Shown: positions 28,831 to 39,800 of the stretch, one piece after another
Layout: each line of letters opens with the position of its first letter
How positions within the stretch are numbered: the first letter of the stretch is position 1
Origin: Terebella lapidaria
Taxonomy: Eukaryota; Annelida; Polychaeta; Terebellida; Terebellidae
Assembly: GCA_949152475.1 (NCBI GenBank)
Contig: OX424557.1
Span: 24,861,462 to 24,925,461 of the forward strand
Direction of reading: 5' to 3'
DNA: 64,000 nt
Program-made: the position numbers and the translations under genes
Notes under the pieces: generated by a model
Database searches by the model: none
Seen by the model: only the letters and a program-made list of their open reading frames with translations
What the model was told of the DNA's origin: nothing

Positions 28831-31800
28831 GAGGCAGCGGCTGTTGTTCGGGCAGTGCGGTTCCACAGGGATGGACAGTCAGTGATGTTCCTTCGCTCCC
28901 CGATCTCATCGCTTGGGAGAAATCATTTCCTCGAAACATTCTGGAAAAAACATAGCTTGTAGAACAGCGAAAGTCACGAGGAGGAACAGAGATTCGACAC
29001 GAGGATCAGCGCTGAAGCTGGTAATGGACTAGTCGGGTGTGAATTAGCACATTAAGGAGGTCCTGATTTCGATCACAACGGTTCTCCATGGAGTTCTTGC
29101 GTGTTTCTATTTCATACTGAAATTGGTAGTCTGGGTCAAGCTGTGCAAGCCAATCGACACCCAGATAACGCTAAATTAGAAAACATCGCACTATGATGAG
29201 CTATTTCTCCATGAAATGAGTTGGGCAGACTCAATCTGCGATGACCTTTCACGTGTTTTTGTGTGTGTTTTCAAGAAATAAATGGGAAGTTAATGTAACG
29301 TGAATGATGTACATATTGCTGCACACTGTTCTGTACAGTGAGGTTCATGTACAAAATCCATGATTATGATTAGCATGTGCTTGAAGAAAGTGTCACAATT
29401 CTTCTCAGTTCTATTATCGATCAGGTTGATACATATATGTCATGTAGCTTTGTAATTTTGCATTTTTCTGCAATAACATGATCTTCACGGTTGTTGCAGA
29501 ATATTGCATTATTGCAATCTTTGTTATTGCATTATTGGTACATGTATATGACAAACTGTCAGTAGGAAACTGTCCTTTACATGCAATTCTGTTTCTCTTG
29601 GAGCTGCCATCACAAGGGACATCAAAGTCGCTGAGCTTTACATGTATTTGAAGTTAACATGTATAAAGCCAAGTCCAAATTCATGTCAGCTTTTCAGGAA
29701 ATGAGAGAATTCTAATGCCATGACCAGACAATATCCGGCAAGTTTTTCCATCTGAAGTAAAGCCACAACTTTGATGGTAGGACCCCAAAAGAAGCTACTC
29801 CAAGTGAACCTGCAAACATGTAGTTCTACAAAGACACATGCTTGTGAATTACAACTGTCACTAAAAGCAAACACTATATATATTTCAGAACCAACTTAAC
29901 ATTACGCATAGTTGAGTATGTATGTGTGGCATATAATTTCCGTCAAATAAGCTGCTTAAGAACAACCATTTCACATTTGTCATCTATGAGGTATCAAGGC
30001 GTAGCATCTGCCTATTTCTTGGGAAACTACATCTTCAACAGGTTCAATCGTGGTGCAGTAAAACTGTCAGTCGATTAGGTAATTATGACTCCTTGCTTGC
30101 ATCTCCATAAGCTCAGTTGTAACCGTGGGTAACCACCACAGCCCTGACCCCAGAAGTTATTCGCCCCAGCGGTGGCACATATAACGTGTCACACAAGTGG
30201 TCTATGGGTGTGCCCACTTAGAGGATGAAAGCCTCAGCCCTTGTGGGGCAATAGCCCTCATCACTGCAAGGGGCAACAGTAAGTTGTATAGGCCCCTTGG
30301 GGAATAACACTGATGAAATTTGGGTGGAAGATTACGTGGCAAAAGAAATTGAGGTGAAATAATTCTGGGATTATACCCTTCGTGAACATGTTTCATTTTA
30401 AATGGCAAGGTGTTGACACTGAGCCGGTGCCATGGAATTTAATTTGATACAGGCATGACAACTGTAAGCTTCTGCTGGATTATATTGTTGTCATATAACT
30501 TGCAGGATTCAAAGGTTTTTCCCCCCTTGATTTTTTGTGGTAGTGGTACATTGTAGATAAAATGAGAAAAGATGATACAAACATGACTGAAAAAAAGGCT
30601 ATGTATAGTAGTCACAAGATGGTCTCTCTTTGACAAACACAAATTTTCATATTGATCCTTTCTCTCTCATATCTTGAATACTAGATCTATCTAAGCTTTG
30701 AAAACAATTGCCCAATGTACATGAAATCCTGAATTAGACATTTGCTATAACGTGATGAGTTGTATGCTATCATGTTTATGCACTATTATGATGTTTTATC
30801 ACATATTTAATATTCTGAAATGAAACCTGTGATTATATTTTTGCATTAATTCTTACCTACCATTATACATTGATGGTAGCCCCTCTGTTCCATGCTGCTG
30901 ATGACCATGATGATGGGCAGAGAACATAATCATGGCGCAGTAATGTGCTTATTTAGTACTGTCACACCTCCCGAGAGTCCTGCGCTTCTGTTTCCGTCTC
31001 CATGACCACCGCGGGAAGAAGCGACAAATAGCCAGTCTGACATGAATAAATATCTCGTTACTTTTGTCAAATTACATGCATTATGTATCATGTAGGAAGC
31101 AAAAACTAAGGCACACTTACATGTAATATCCTCTGTCTAGCGGCCCTGGTTCTGCACTGGAAGTACATGTAGTCAACAGCACTGGACAACAGGTGTTTTT
31201 TGCGCATTAACCCTAAGAAAATTACACATCATTTCTGCATGTAGATATCAGCTGGATACCCGCTATTGTTATGCTGCAAGACCACAAAATATCATTACAA
31301 CTGTCACCAAGTACATCAAACTAAAGCTCCGTCTATAAAATCTCTAAAAAATTCATCATCATCGATCATACAAATGTGGTTTTCATTCCACGGCAATGGT
31401 CATGTCGATTGTAAAAACAGCAGAATACACCTACAACTTATTGCTCAAGCTAGGAACTTCCCTCAGCAAACATAGCACAGGAAAATGCAATATCAGGAAT
31501 TGTGTTCTGATATAATAGAGGAACTTAAATAAGGTGAGCAAAATGCAAAAGTTCTTTGGCTCGGTTAATAAATTTGATATCAAATGAGCATGAATCCTAT
31601 TTATCACGTAAAACATCATGCAGCCTCTTAACTGCATTTTTACCGGATTAACATCAGATATTAAAGTGGTTTTGCTCTTGATTTGGCCCATTGTAATACT
31701 CTGTATTACATGTAGGCCGTGCTGTGTTAAAACTTTGTTTAGCGTCTGCCAGATTTCGAAAAGGTATCAGGCAGCACGGAATATTAACACACACACACAC

Positions 31801-32638
31801 AAATTTAACACAAGCCAATATACCAGACACAATTCACAAATTCTTGTGTACATATCAAGTGAAAACATGTTCTATGGACACCAGAACAAAGGAGAACAAT
31901 CCTCCACAATCTATTCAAAGGAAAATATTGTTTTATTGCTCATTAATTATCCGACATTGGAGGCGAGATAATTTTGAAAAAGATTTCTATAAAAATTTCG
32001 TCTAAATTCTGTTAAATGACTAGGATTTTTTGTGTGTGTCAAAATTTTTTGCCAAATTTTGTGGAAAAGCTACCCGCACGCTGACACTAAACAAAGTCTT
32101 AACACAACACGGCCTTGCATAATTCACTATGGTTACATTGCGCAATATTACACGTGTTGAATATCAAACATTCTACATGATGTTATTAGATTGAATAATA
32201 CCAGTGTCATGTGATCTTCACATTCTACAGGACCAGGTACATTCTTGCCATTTTACAGACCATTTACACACCTTTTCCTCATCTATTCCAAAGGTCGGTG
32301 AATTTGTTGTATAAGCCTATTTTCACTATCTATCGGATCTCCTAAATGTGAATTTCTTTGAAACCAACATTCAAATCTTACACTTCAGATCACCTAATCC
32401 ACCATTCATGATGGTTTTGACACTGTGCCTATGGTAAACTAGACACTTCCGGTCGCCTACGACCGCTTGGGTGTATCCCCCGTAGCCCTATCATCCCTGT
32501 TGCCCCAAATATATCGCTGATGTACATTGTGAGTGTGAAACCTTTCAAGTTTATTGAAGGTCGAATTCAAGATCACCACTAAAATCACTGCATTCGAATT
32601 TCCATTTCGACATGTTCGAAAAAAATAACGAAATTACA
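28831..32638. other. Non-coding DNA, nothing recognised
   Basis: I see no exon, RNA gene or defined mobile element in these 3.8 kb. The small open frames overlap on both strands and have no family resemblance. There is a short (AC)n run at 31,789-31,802. Confidence 0.55.
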
Positions 32639-33066
32639 GCCAGATAAATGTTTTCACCTAAAGCTATATTTCAACTCAGAATATTTGACAAACTTGGTTT
32701 GCAACTAAGTTGCGAGATGACTAAATTGGAGCCAGATCGAACTTTTCACTGTAAGTTATATTTCAACTCATACTATGTGCCAAACAACTCATACTATGTT
32801 CCAAGTTGAAATTCAAAGTAAAAGTTGACCAAAACTACATTTCAAGATGACGAAATTGGAGCCAGATCAACTTTTCACCATAATTTAAATTTTAATTCAT
32901 AATATGTGCCAAACTTGGTTTCAAGCTGAAATTCAAGTAAAAGTTTACCAAAACTGCATTTCAAGATGACGAAATTGGAGCCAGATCGATCTTTTCACCA
33001 TAAATTATATTTTAATTCATAATATGTGCCAAACTTGGTTCCAAGTTGAAATTCGAAGTAAAAATT
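32639..33066. repeat. Degenerate tandem repeat, four units of about 92-131 bp
   Basis: Units are marked by GGAGCCAGATCGA near 32,728, 32,859 and 32,977, with a shortened first unit near 32,639. Each unit continues with CTTTTCACC, ATTTYAACTCAT, ATGTGCCAAACTTGGTT and TTGAAATTC. Units differ by small indels and substitutions, so the block is old. The second unit has a further internal duplication (CATACTATGT near 32,769 and 32,792). Confidence 0.75.
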
Positions 33067-33500
33067 GACTTCACTGGTAAAAATAATGTTAACTTATCCG
33101 GTTACACCCATGAAATCTATACTGGACAAAACTTTTAAATTGTTGAGTTCAATAATAAATGTTTCTTGTCTTAACTATTTTTCTTGAGGTCAATAATAGA
33201 CTTAACTAGTAAAAATGATGTTAACTTATTCGGCTACAGCCATGAAATCTCTACTGCACAGAAGCTTTACCTTGTTGAGCCCAATAATAAATGTTTCTTG
33301 TCTTAACTATTTTTATTGTGGCCAATAATAGACTTAACTAGTAAAAATAATGTTAACTTATTCGGTTACACCTGTGAAGTCTCTACTGGACAATACCTTT
33401 ACCTTGTTGAGCTCAATAATAAATGTTTCTCGTCTGAACTATTTTTATTGTGGTCAATAATAGACTTAACTAGTAAAACCAATGTTAACTTATTCAGTAA
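33067..33500 (+). repeat. 132-bp tandem repeat, three full units plus a partial
   Basis: The word GACTTAACTAGTAAAA (or a one-to-two base variant) begins at 33,067, 33,199, 33,331 and 33,463, giving a period of exactly 132 bp. Because 132 is divisible by three, a plus-strand frame from 33,316 reads through the last units with a repeated peptide (IIDLTSK, NNVNLF). There is no start signal, homology or splice evidence for a protein. It directly follows the other tandem block, and both contain AAAATTGAC-type junction words. Confidence 0.8.
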
Positions 33501-33659
33501 TATTGTTCTTTTTTCACCAAAAACATCAGTTCTGTATTCTGAACAAGAATCCAGTGCAATTTGCTTTCATAGTACAGGTTATTGGAGTGATCACACATGT
33601 CAAAGTAGGTATTTTAATTGTCGTAATAAGTTAACCTCTCAAACTTATTAATATTTATT

Positions 33660-34132
33660 CGATCATTCTGAAAAACAATAGGTTTCGTCTGATGGTCTTT
33701 CTCATTGAGCCTGTGCAATTTCATCATCATTCATTGAAAACTCCCACCCGTAGTGCGTTCACAACCCATGTGTGTTAAACAGGCTAATTTGAGCACAAAA
33801 TGTTACGCCAATCGGCTATTTTGGTTGCTATGGCAACCAAAATCGATAGGTGTCCAGATCTCACCATAAGACATGTCCATATAAAATATTATCAAAATCG
33901 GTTCATATTTGCAACCTGCAGCGCGTTCACAAGAAAGTGTCTGCGGACGCGGACGCGGACGCGCGACGATCGTAAATCCATAGTATCCGCCGAACTTTGT
34001 TCGGGGGATACAATAACTAATTCCAACATTCGTGAAATACACTACCTAGTACGTAAATCCATAGTATCCGCCGAACTTTGTTCGGGGGATACAATAACTA
34101 ATTCCAACATTCGTGAAATACACTACCTAGTA
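33660..34132. repeat. Probable interspersed repeat with GGACGC run, RFX-type palindrome and an 81-bp duplication
   Basis: The stretch contains a 26-bp perfect palindrome (33,818-33,843) whose centre, GTTGCTATGGCAAC, is an RFX X-box form. It also has a GCGGAC triplet run (33,943-33,964) and then 81 bp at 33,971-34,051 repeated without visible change at 34,052-34,132. The 81-bp unit begins CGTAAATCCATAG and contains GCCGAACTTTGTTCGGGGGA, itself partly palindromic. The family is unknown to me. Confidence 0.6.
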
Positions 34133-35349
34133 CTAATTTTGGTATCCAACTATTCACTCCCCTTGCTTCCATGCAAATGCTCTCAGACTTAACAAAATAC
34201 ATATCTATTAATTCACCAGGAGTTCATTGAGAAACAACAGAATGCATGCAAACTCAGCGGGATAATTATAAACACATGCAACAAAAACTATTCATATTCA
34301 TAACTTAGAAAACCCCACAAAACAAAACAATAATATGAGATACTCTGACATATGTGGGTTGTAAAATATAATTTTCACAGCAGGCATCCCTCAGAGACGG
34401 AAAGAACCAGCAGAGCCTCCTCAGTGCCTGTGTTTACTTAGCACAAATCCATATTATCTCGAGCCCAGGTGGGAGATATTACAGTGCTTGTTTCTATCAG
34501 GGTCTTTGTTCTCCAGAGTTTTGTTCTATTGTTACATGGAAGTTGCTGAATCATAGATGAGATGCCAGTACGGCATGAACAATTTATATATAAAGTCTCA
34601 GTTTTATAAAATTGTAGTACTTATGAATAAAACTACAATCATGACAATCAGAAACTATTTTTGCTCAAGACTTGAATGCTTTCACTACTATCAAGACAAT
34701 AATGTGAGGATTCACACATTTAAACAATTTTAGATTAATTGACAACACACTAGAGAATGTCTTCCACTAATTTGTTGAGATTTCAGGCCATTATGATTTA
34801 TCAAATCACTGTCATAATGCCCCACACTTCAAGTCTGCAACTTCGAAATGCAGCAGAACATAATCATTACGTTTTATTGAATCCACAAATTCCTTGATTC
34901 AAGCATCTCGTAAATACTCCACGATCAATAATTTTCATATTGCTGTAATAATGTCTCGAAAAAATGTACTATTGTCATATTGTTAAATAAAACTGTCTCA
35001 AGCTATACAAACTTGCATAGCTAAACTGTCTCAAGCTATACAAACACTGATACAGGTGTATTACACAGCTTGCAGCAACATAATTAGAACACAGTAACAT
35101 TGAAGGACTTTTTTTTTTAAAACTCTGAATGTGAGAAAATGTGTCTAACTACAGAAGAGTATGCAAAGAAACATGAACCATGTACACAGAATAGGTAATG
35201 GTGAATATAACATTACATGTACTCATCAGTTTGTTCTCATGACCATTAGCCAGACTCCATAATTTGAACTAATTCCATATTATTTCTGTGACAGCCAGAA
35301 TATAATACTGAGATTGCATTTCATATCACAGAAGTTAACACAAGTTAAT
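34133..35349. other. Non-coding AT-rich DNA
   Basis: No gene recognised. One 23-bp direct repeat, beginning AAACTGTCTCAAGC, occurs at 34,990-35,012 and 35,023-35,045. Confidence 0.6.
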
Positions 35350-35555
35350 CACTGGGTGGGAGCTTGCCCATGATTCTTGACGAGTCAACTCGGTAAAAAT
35401 CTTTCCTCGCAGGGGCATTGCTCGGTAAAAATCTTTAATCACAGGGGCATCTGAAAGCCCATGCGACAACAGATTTTTGCCGAGCAAAGCCCCTGCGAGG
35501 AAAGGTTTTTACCGAGTTGACTCGTCAAGAATCATGGGCAAGCTCCCACCCAGTG
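35350..35555. mobile_element. Fold-back (MITE-like) element with 85-bp arms
   Basis: The left arm, 35,350-35,434, begins CACTGGGTGGGAGCTTGCCC. It is matched with very few mismatches by the reverse complement at 35,471-35,555, leaving a 36-bp loop. The arms contain an internal repeat, CTCGGTAAAAATCTTT, which appears twice in the left arm region. No clear target-site duplication is visible (TAAT-like bases on both sides). It encodes nothing. The arm identity suggests a young insertion or maintained hairpin. Confidence 0.8.
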
Positions 35556-35713
35556 GTAATGATATTACACAGAATCACACCTCACAATTACCAACACACT
35601 CACATATTTTAAAGACTGGAACATGTATATTCAGATCATTTATTGCAATATAAATGTATAAAATTTTCAGCAGTCCGAATACAAAAAGTCAGTAACGTCG
35701 CTCCACTAAGAGT

Positions 35714-36357
35714 ACTATACTCTGATTTTTTTAACTCATTTACACCGTTTTTTGCCTTCAGTTCAGTCAAGTTACTTCGAGCGAACTATTCAACTGAATA
35801 TTGCATATCTGTGATACAAACGGCAATTAATTTACACAAACCTGCCTTCCGGAACGCTATCTGTTTCTTCCAAAACACAAAAGTTTTATTTAAGCGAGGA
35901 TTTGCTTGAACCATGGGCGCCGACATATTGCTTGGTTCTCGACAACTGATGACGGAATCCAAATAGACAGGTTCAAATTAGTCATAATAGGGGGATTGGG
36001 TTGTCAGTTGTCGTCAAGGTGCCTGCACGTGCGAGTCATTTCGAATCAGTTTACCTGCGTGGGCCGTCCCGAATCTTAACCCTCGCCCCTATGCGAATTA
36101 TCGGAACAGAATCGCCCATCACGTGCCAAAGGAAAACAATATTTGTTGACATGCAAACGACAGCATTTCAGGGAAAATTTATCATTGCAGTAGATTGCTG
36201 ACTCTCACAGTTCTATGAGCAGAAGTCTGAAAGTTTGCAGAAAAATGCCGTTTGATCTCCAGGTGAAGTATGCCAAGTTACAAAACGATACCATTAAACA
36301 TCGCAAAAATATCGGCAAAAAACGGTGTAAACGAGTTAGAAAAATCAGAGTATAGTT
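35714..36357. mobile_element. Terminal-inverted-repeat element, 644 bp, non-autonomous
   Basis: The left end (35,714-35,753) begins ACTATACTCTGATTTTT and continues TTACACCGTTTTTTGCC. The right end (36,314-36,357) is its reverse complement with about three differences over 44 bp. The interior has no transposase. It lies about 300 bp beyond the 3' end of ALG14. The superfamily cannot be set, because the flanks give only an ambiguous TA or TTA duplication. Confidence 0.65.
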
Positions 36358-36655
36358 ACAACAACAAAATATCGCTCAGAACACCACTGGTCAGTTCCCA
36401 TGATAATATCAACCAATGGTACTTGGCATAAACCACTCCGAATACATGAATGGATAAGGATGCATAATATTATCATTCATGTACAAAAGCGCTGCAATCA
36501 CAGAATATCATCTATTTATAATACAGTGGAAGTTGTGACAGTAAAGCTGAACATATCAAAAATATATTATTTCCATACAATCCCTACTCTACGAGTCAAA
36601 GTAACAGACAGCCAATAACAACAAAAGCATGCTTCAACAACAGAATTCAACAACA

Positions 36656-36661
36656 TTTATT
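36656..36661 (-). terminator. ALG14: Polyadenylation signal AATAAA of ALG14
   Basis: On the minus strand, AATAAA lies four bases after the ALG14 stop codon, followed by a TGTTG-rich stretch suitable as a downstream element. The 3'UTR would be only about 20-35 nt. Confidence 0.7.
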
Positions 36662-36665
36662 GCTT

Positions 36666-36836
36666 TCATACAAGCTGTCCGATGTATCTCGTGTGACTAT
36701 ATTTTTTCTGTAGTTCAGGCCACTGGACGAGCACATGGTCAGCGAAGTAATAGAGAATCTGTCCTGACAGCGACAAAGTTTCAACACGACAGAAGCTCTC
36801 GACGTAAATAATTGTCACTTTTTTCACTCCAAGCAC
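36666..36836 (-). CDS. ALG14: ALG14 exon 5 (residues 175-230 and stop)
   Basis: Follows CCCTTTGCCAG. Encodes VLGVKKVTIIYVESFCRVET and the C-terminal segment ending RYIGQLV-stop. The ALG14 C-terminus is the known contact surface for ALG13, and its length and last residues match the family. Confidence 0.95.
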   Translation of the reverse strand: MLGVKKVTIIYVESFCRVETLSLSGQILYYFADHVLVQWPELQKKYSHTRYIGQLV

Positions 36837-39800
36837 CTGGCAAAGGGTACATTTAAAAAAAAAATTCATGTCACATTTTATCAACTCACTATCAAGTGAT
36901 GGGTGCATATGATTATATCCAATATATCTAATTTAAAACAAGTATCAAAATATTGTAAAAATATACTGTATAAAGTTCCTCAATTTTGCTGCAATAATTG
37001 ATTACCATATAACATACCGTAAGCAAGAATCCTGCAACGCACAAGGGGATACAAGTACCGGGACCATTGCATAATATCTGAAAATCATCATGGGCAAAAA
37101 ACATAATCATGAGAAGGATGCATAATTCAGGTATACTAGTAAAGTTGTCATTTTGCTATTGACAAATTGGCAATCAGCGCTGCACTCACGAAGTCTGGTC
37201 TGCTGGACAAGACGAGAGGGAAGCTGTAGAGGCTGGCATACAGTGTTGTAAAGACGGATGTGATGTACGATTGTTTGACTTCTCTGCTCCTCGGAACGCT
37301 GCGCACTGAATACTGGATAGGAAAGATTTGATTTTGGTACATTGTATAAGTATAATGTCACATGTACCAACATGATTATATTTAAGCCCACTATATGTAG
37401 ACACTATTAGTCTATTACCTAAATCGATCCACAAAGTTTGCACGTAGCATTACTGCAACTCAGTATAGGGGAGTCTACATTTCATAAAACATATTTTTCG
37501 AGTCCCTGTTTTTTTTTTGTAATAAATCATAATTTTATCAGTTTTCAACTCCTTGAAATATTAACAGGGTTCCTACTTCAGATTCTTAGCGGCCTGACAT
37601 GGGCGAATGAAAAAAAACCTTCTTCACTTCAAGTCAGGCCCCTTTGAGAAAAAGATGTTATTCGGGAGAATTTCATGATGGATTCTATAGATTATCATAG
37701 AAAAACCAGAGGCTCACAGGTCAATGTCACAAATTTTATCACCAAACCCTTTATATTCAGAAATACAGATTTATAAATATATGTTCAAACGCAAAATTGG
37801 TTGTCTTTGCTGATATGCTACCTGAATGGGAGTGGAATTGCGATGTTTCTCAGATGTGTGAATTTTTTCTTTGCTCATTTGGTCTGTGTTGGCAACAACA
37901 TATTCTCTTGGACAGTAAACTGAGCTGGATAAAGTCTCTGCCAGCTGCAGTATCTCCGTGGTATGACCTCCTGTGAGGAAAGAAAATTTAGAACCCAGGT
38001 AGACCCTAGTTTGCGTTCGATTGTCATATAATCACCAGAAACAGTGGAAAATATGGGGATATACTGTATATATGTAATGTAATGTAATGTAATGTTTATT
38101 CCAAACCAAGTTGTACAGTTATATACAGTTGCTACATGGCAATTTTAACACATAATTTACAAAGTGGTTTGGGGATACCTAAGAGATACACAGTATCTGT
38201 AAGATAAGGCACCCCGTAGTGGAATTCATCCGTTGACACAAAGAGATAAAAAACTAGACGTCAAGGCCTAAAGGCCTTGGAGGCATTTCAGGGTGAAGCA
38301 TGAAAAAAACAAAATGCTGACATGATAAGTTCCCAATGAGACCGTTTCCGAGATATCGACAGAAACGAAAAATGCCGACTCAGCGAAAAAATTTAAGGTC
38401 AAGGTCAAAGGTCATCCACCATACCCTATGTACATGTTTGTCTAGGGCGACGAGTCCGAAAATAACATCCGTTTCGCTCTACGACGCACCATTTCCGAGA
38501 TATCGACGAAAACGAAAAATGCCGACTCAGCGAAAAAATTTAAAGTCAAGGTCAAAGGTCATCCATAATACCCCTAAGACATGTTTGTCTAGGGCGACGA
38601 GTCCGAAAATAACGTCTGTTTCGCTCTACGACGCACCGTTTCCGAGATATCGACGAAAACGAAAAATGCCGACTCAGCGAAAAAATTTAAGGTCAAGGTC
38701 AAAGGTCATCCATAATACCCCTAAGACATGTTTGTCAAGGGTGACGAGTCTTAAAATAACGTCCGTTTCGCTCTACGACGCACCGTTTCCGAGATATCGA
38801 CGAAAACGAAAAATGCCGACTCAGCGAAAAAAATTGAAGGTCAAAGGTCATCCATAATACCCTATATACATCTTTGTCTGGGGCGACGAGTCCAAAAATA
38901 ACATCCGTTTCGCTGTACGACGTACCATTTCCGAGATATCGACGAAAACGAAAAATGCCGACTCAGCGAAAAAATTTAAGGTCAAGGTCAAAGGTCATCC
39001 ATAATACCCCTAAGACATGTTTGTCAAGGGTGACGAGTCTTAAAATAACGTCCGTTTCGCTCTACGACGCACCGTTTCCGAGATATCGACGAAAACGAAA
39101 AATGCCGACTCAGCGAAAAAAATTGAAGGTCAAAGGTCATCCATAATACCCTATATACATCTTTGTCTGGGGCGACGAGTTAAAAAATAACATCCGTTTC
39201 GCTGTACGACGTACCATTTCCGAGATATCGACGAAAACGAAAAATGCCGACTCAGGGAAAAAATTTAAGGTCAAGGTCAAAGGTCATCCATAATACCCTT
39301 AAGACATGTTTGTCTAGGGCGACGAGTCCGAAAATAACGTCCGTTTCGCTCTATGACGCACCGTTTCCGAGATATCGACGAAAACGAAAAATGCCGACTC
39401 AGCGAAAAAATTTAAGGTCAAGGTCAATGGTCATCAATAATACCCTTAAGACATGTTTGTCTAGGGCGACGAGTCCGAAAATAACGTCCGTTTCGCTCTA
39501 CGACGCACCGTTTCCGAGATATCGACGAATACGAAAGATGCCGACTCAGCAAAAAAATTAAGGTCAAGGTCAAAGGTCATCCATAATACCCCTAAGACAT
39601 GTTTGTCTAGGGCGAGGAGTCCGAAAATAAGGTCCGTTTCGCTCTACGACGCACCGTTTCCGAGATATCGACATAAACGAAAAATGCCGACTCAGCGAAA
39701 AAATTTAAGGTCAAGGTCAAAGGTCATCCATGATACCCCTTAGACATGTTTGTCTAGGATGACGAGTCTGAAAATAACGTCTGTTTCGCTCTACGACGCA

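Noticed and set aside
35790-35926. Possible minus-strand first exon starting at 35,926 (MSAPMVQANPRL...)
   Set aside because: The start context is plausible, and a donor-like AAGGCAG|GTTTGT exists, but it lies inside the terminal-inverted-repeat element and resembles no protein I know.
38336-39561. Long plus-strand frames with repeated basic peptide (RYRRKRKMPTQRKN)
   Set aside because: The 147-bp period is a multiple of three, so frames stay open through the tandem array. There is no homology, start or splice evidence, and the array lies antisense in an ALG14 intron.
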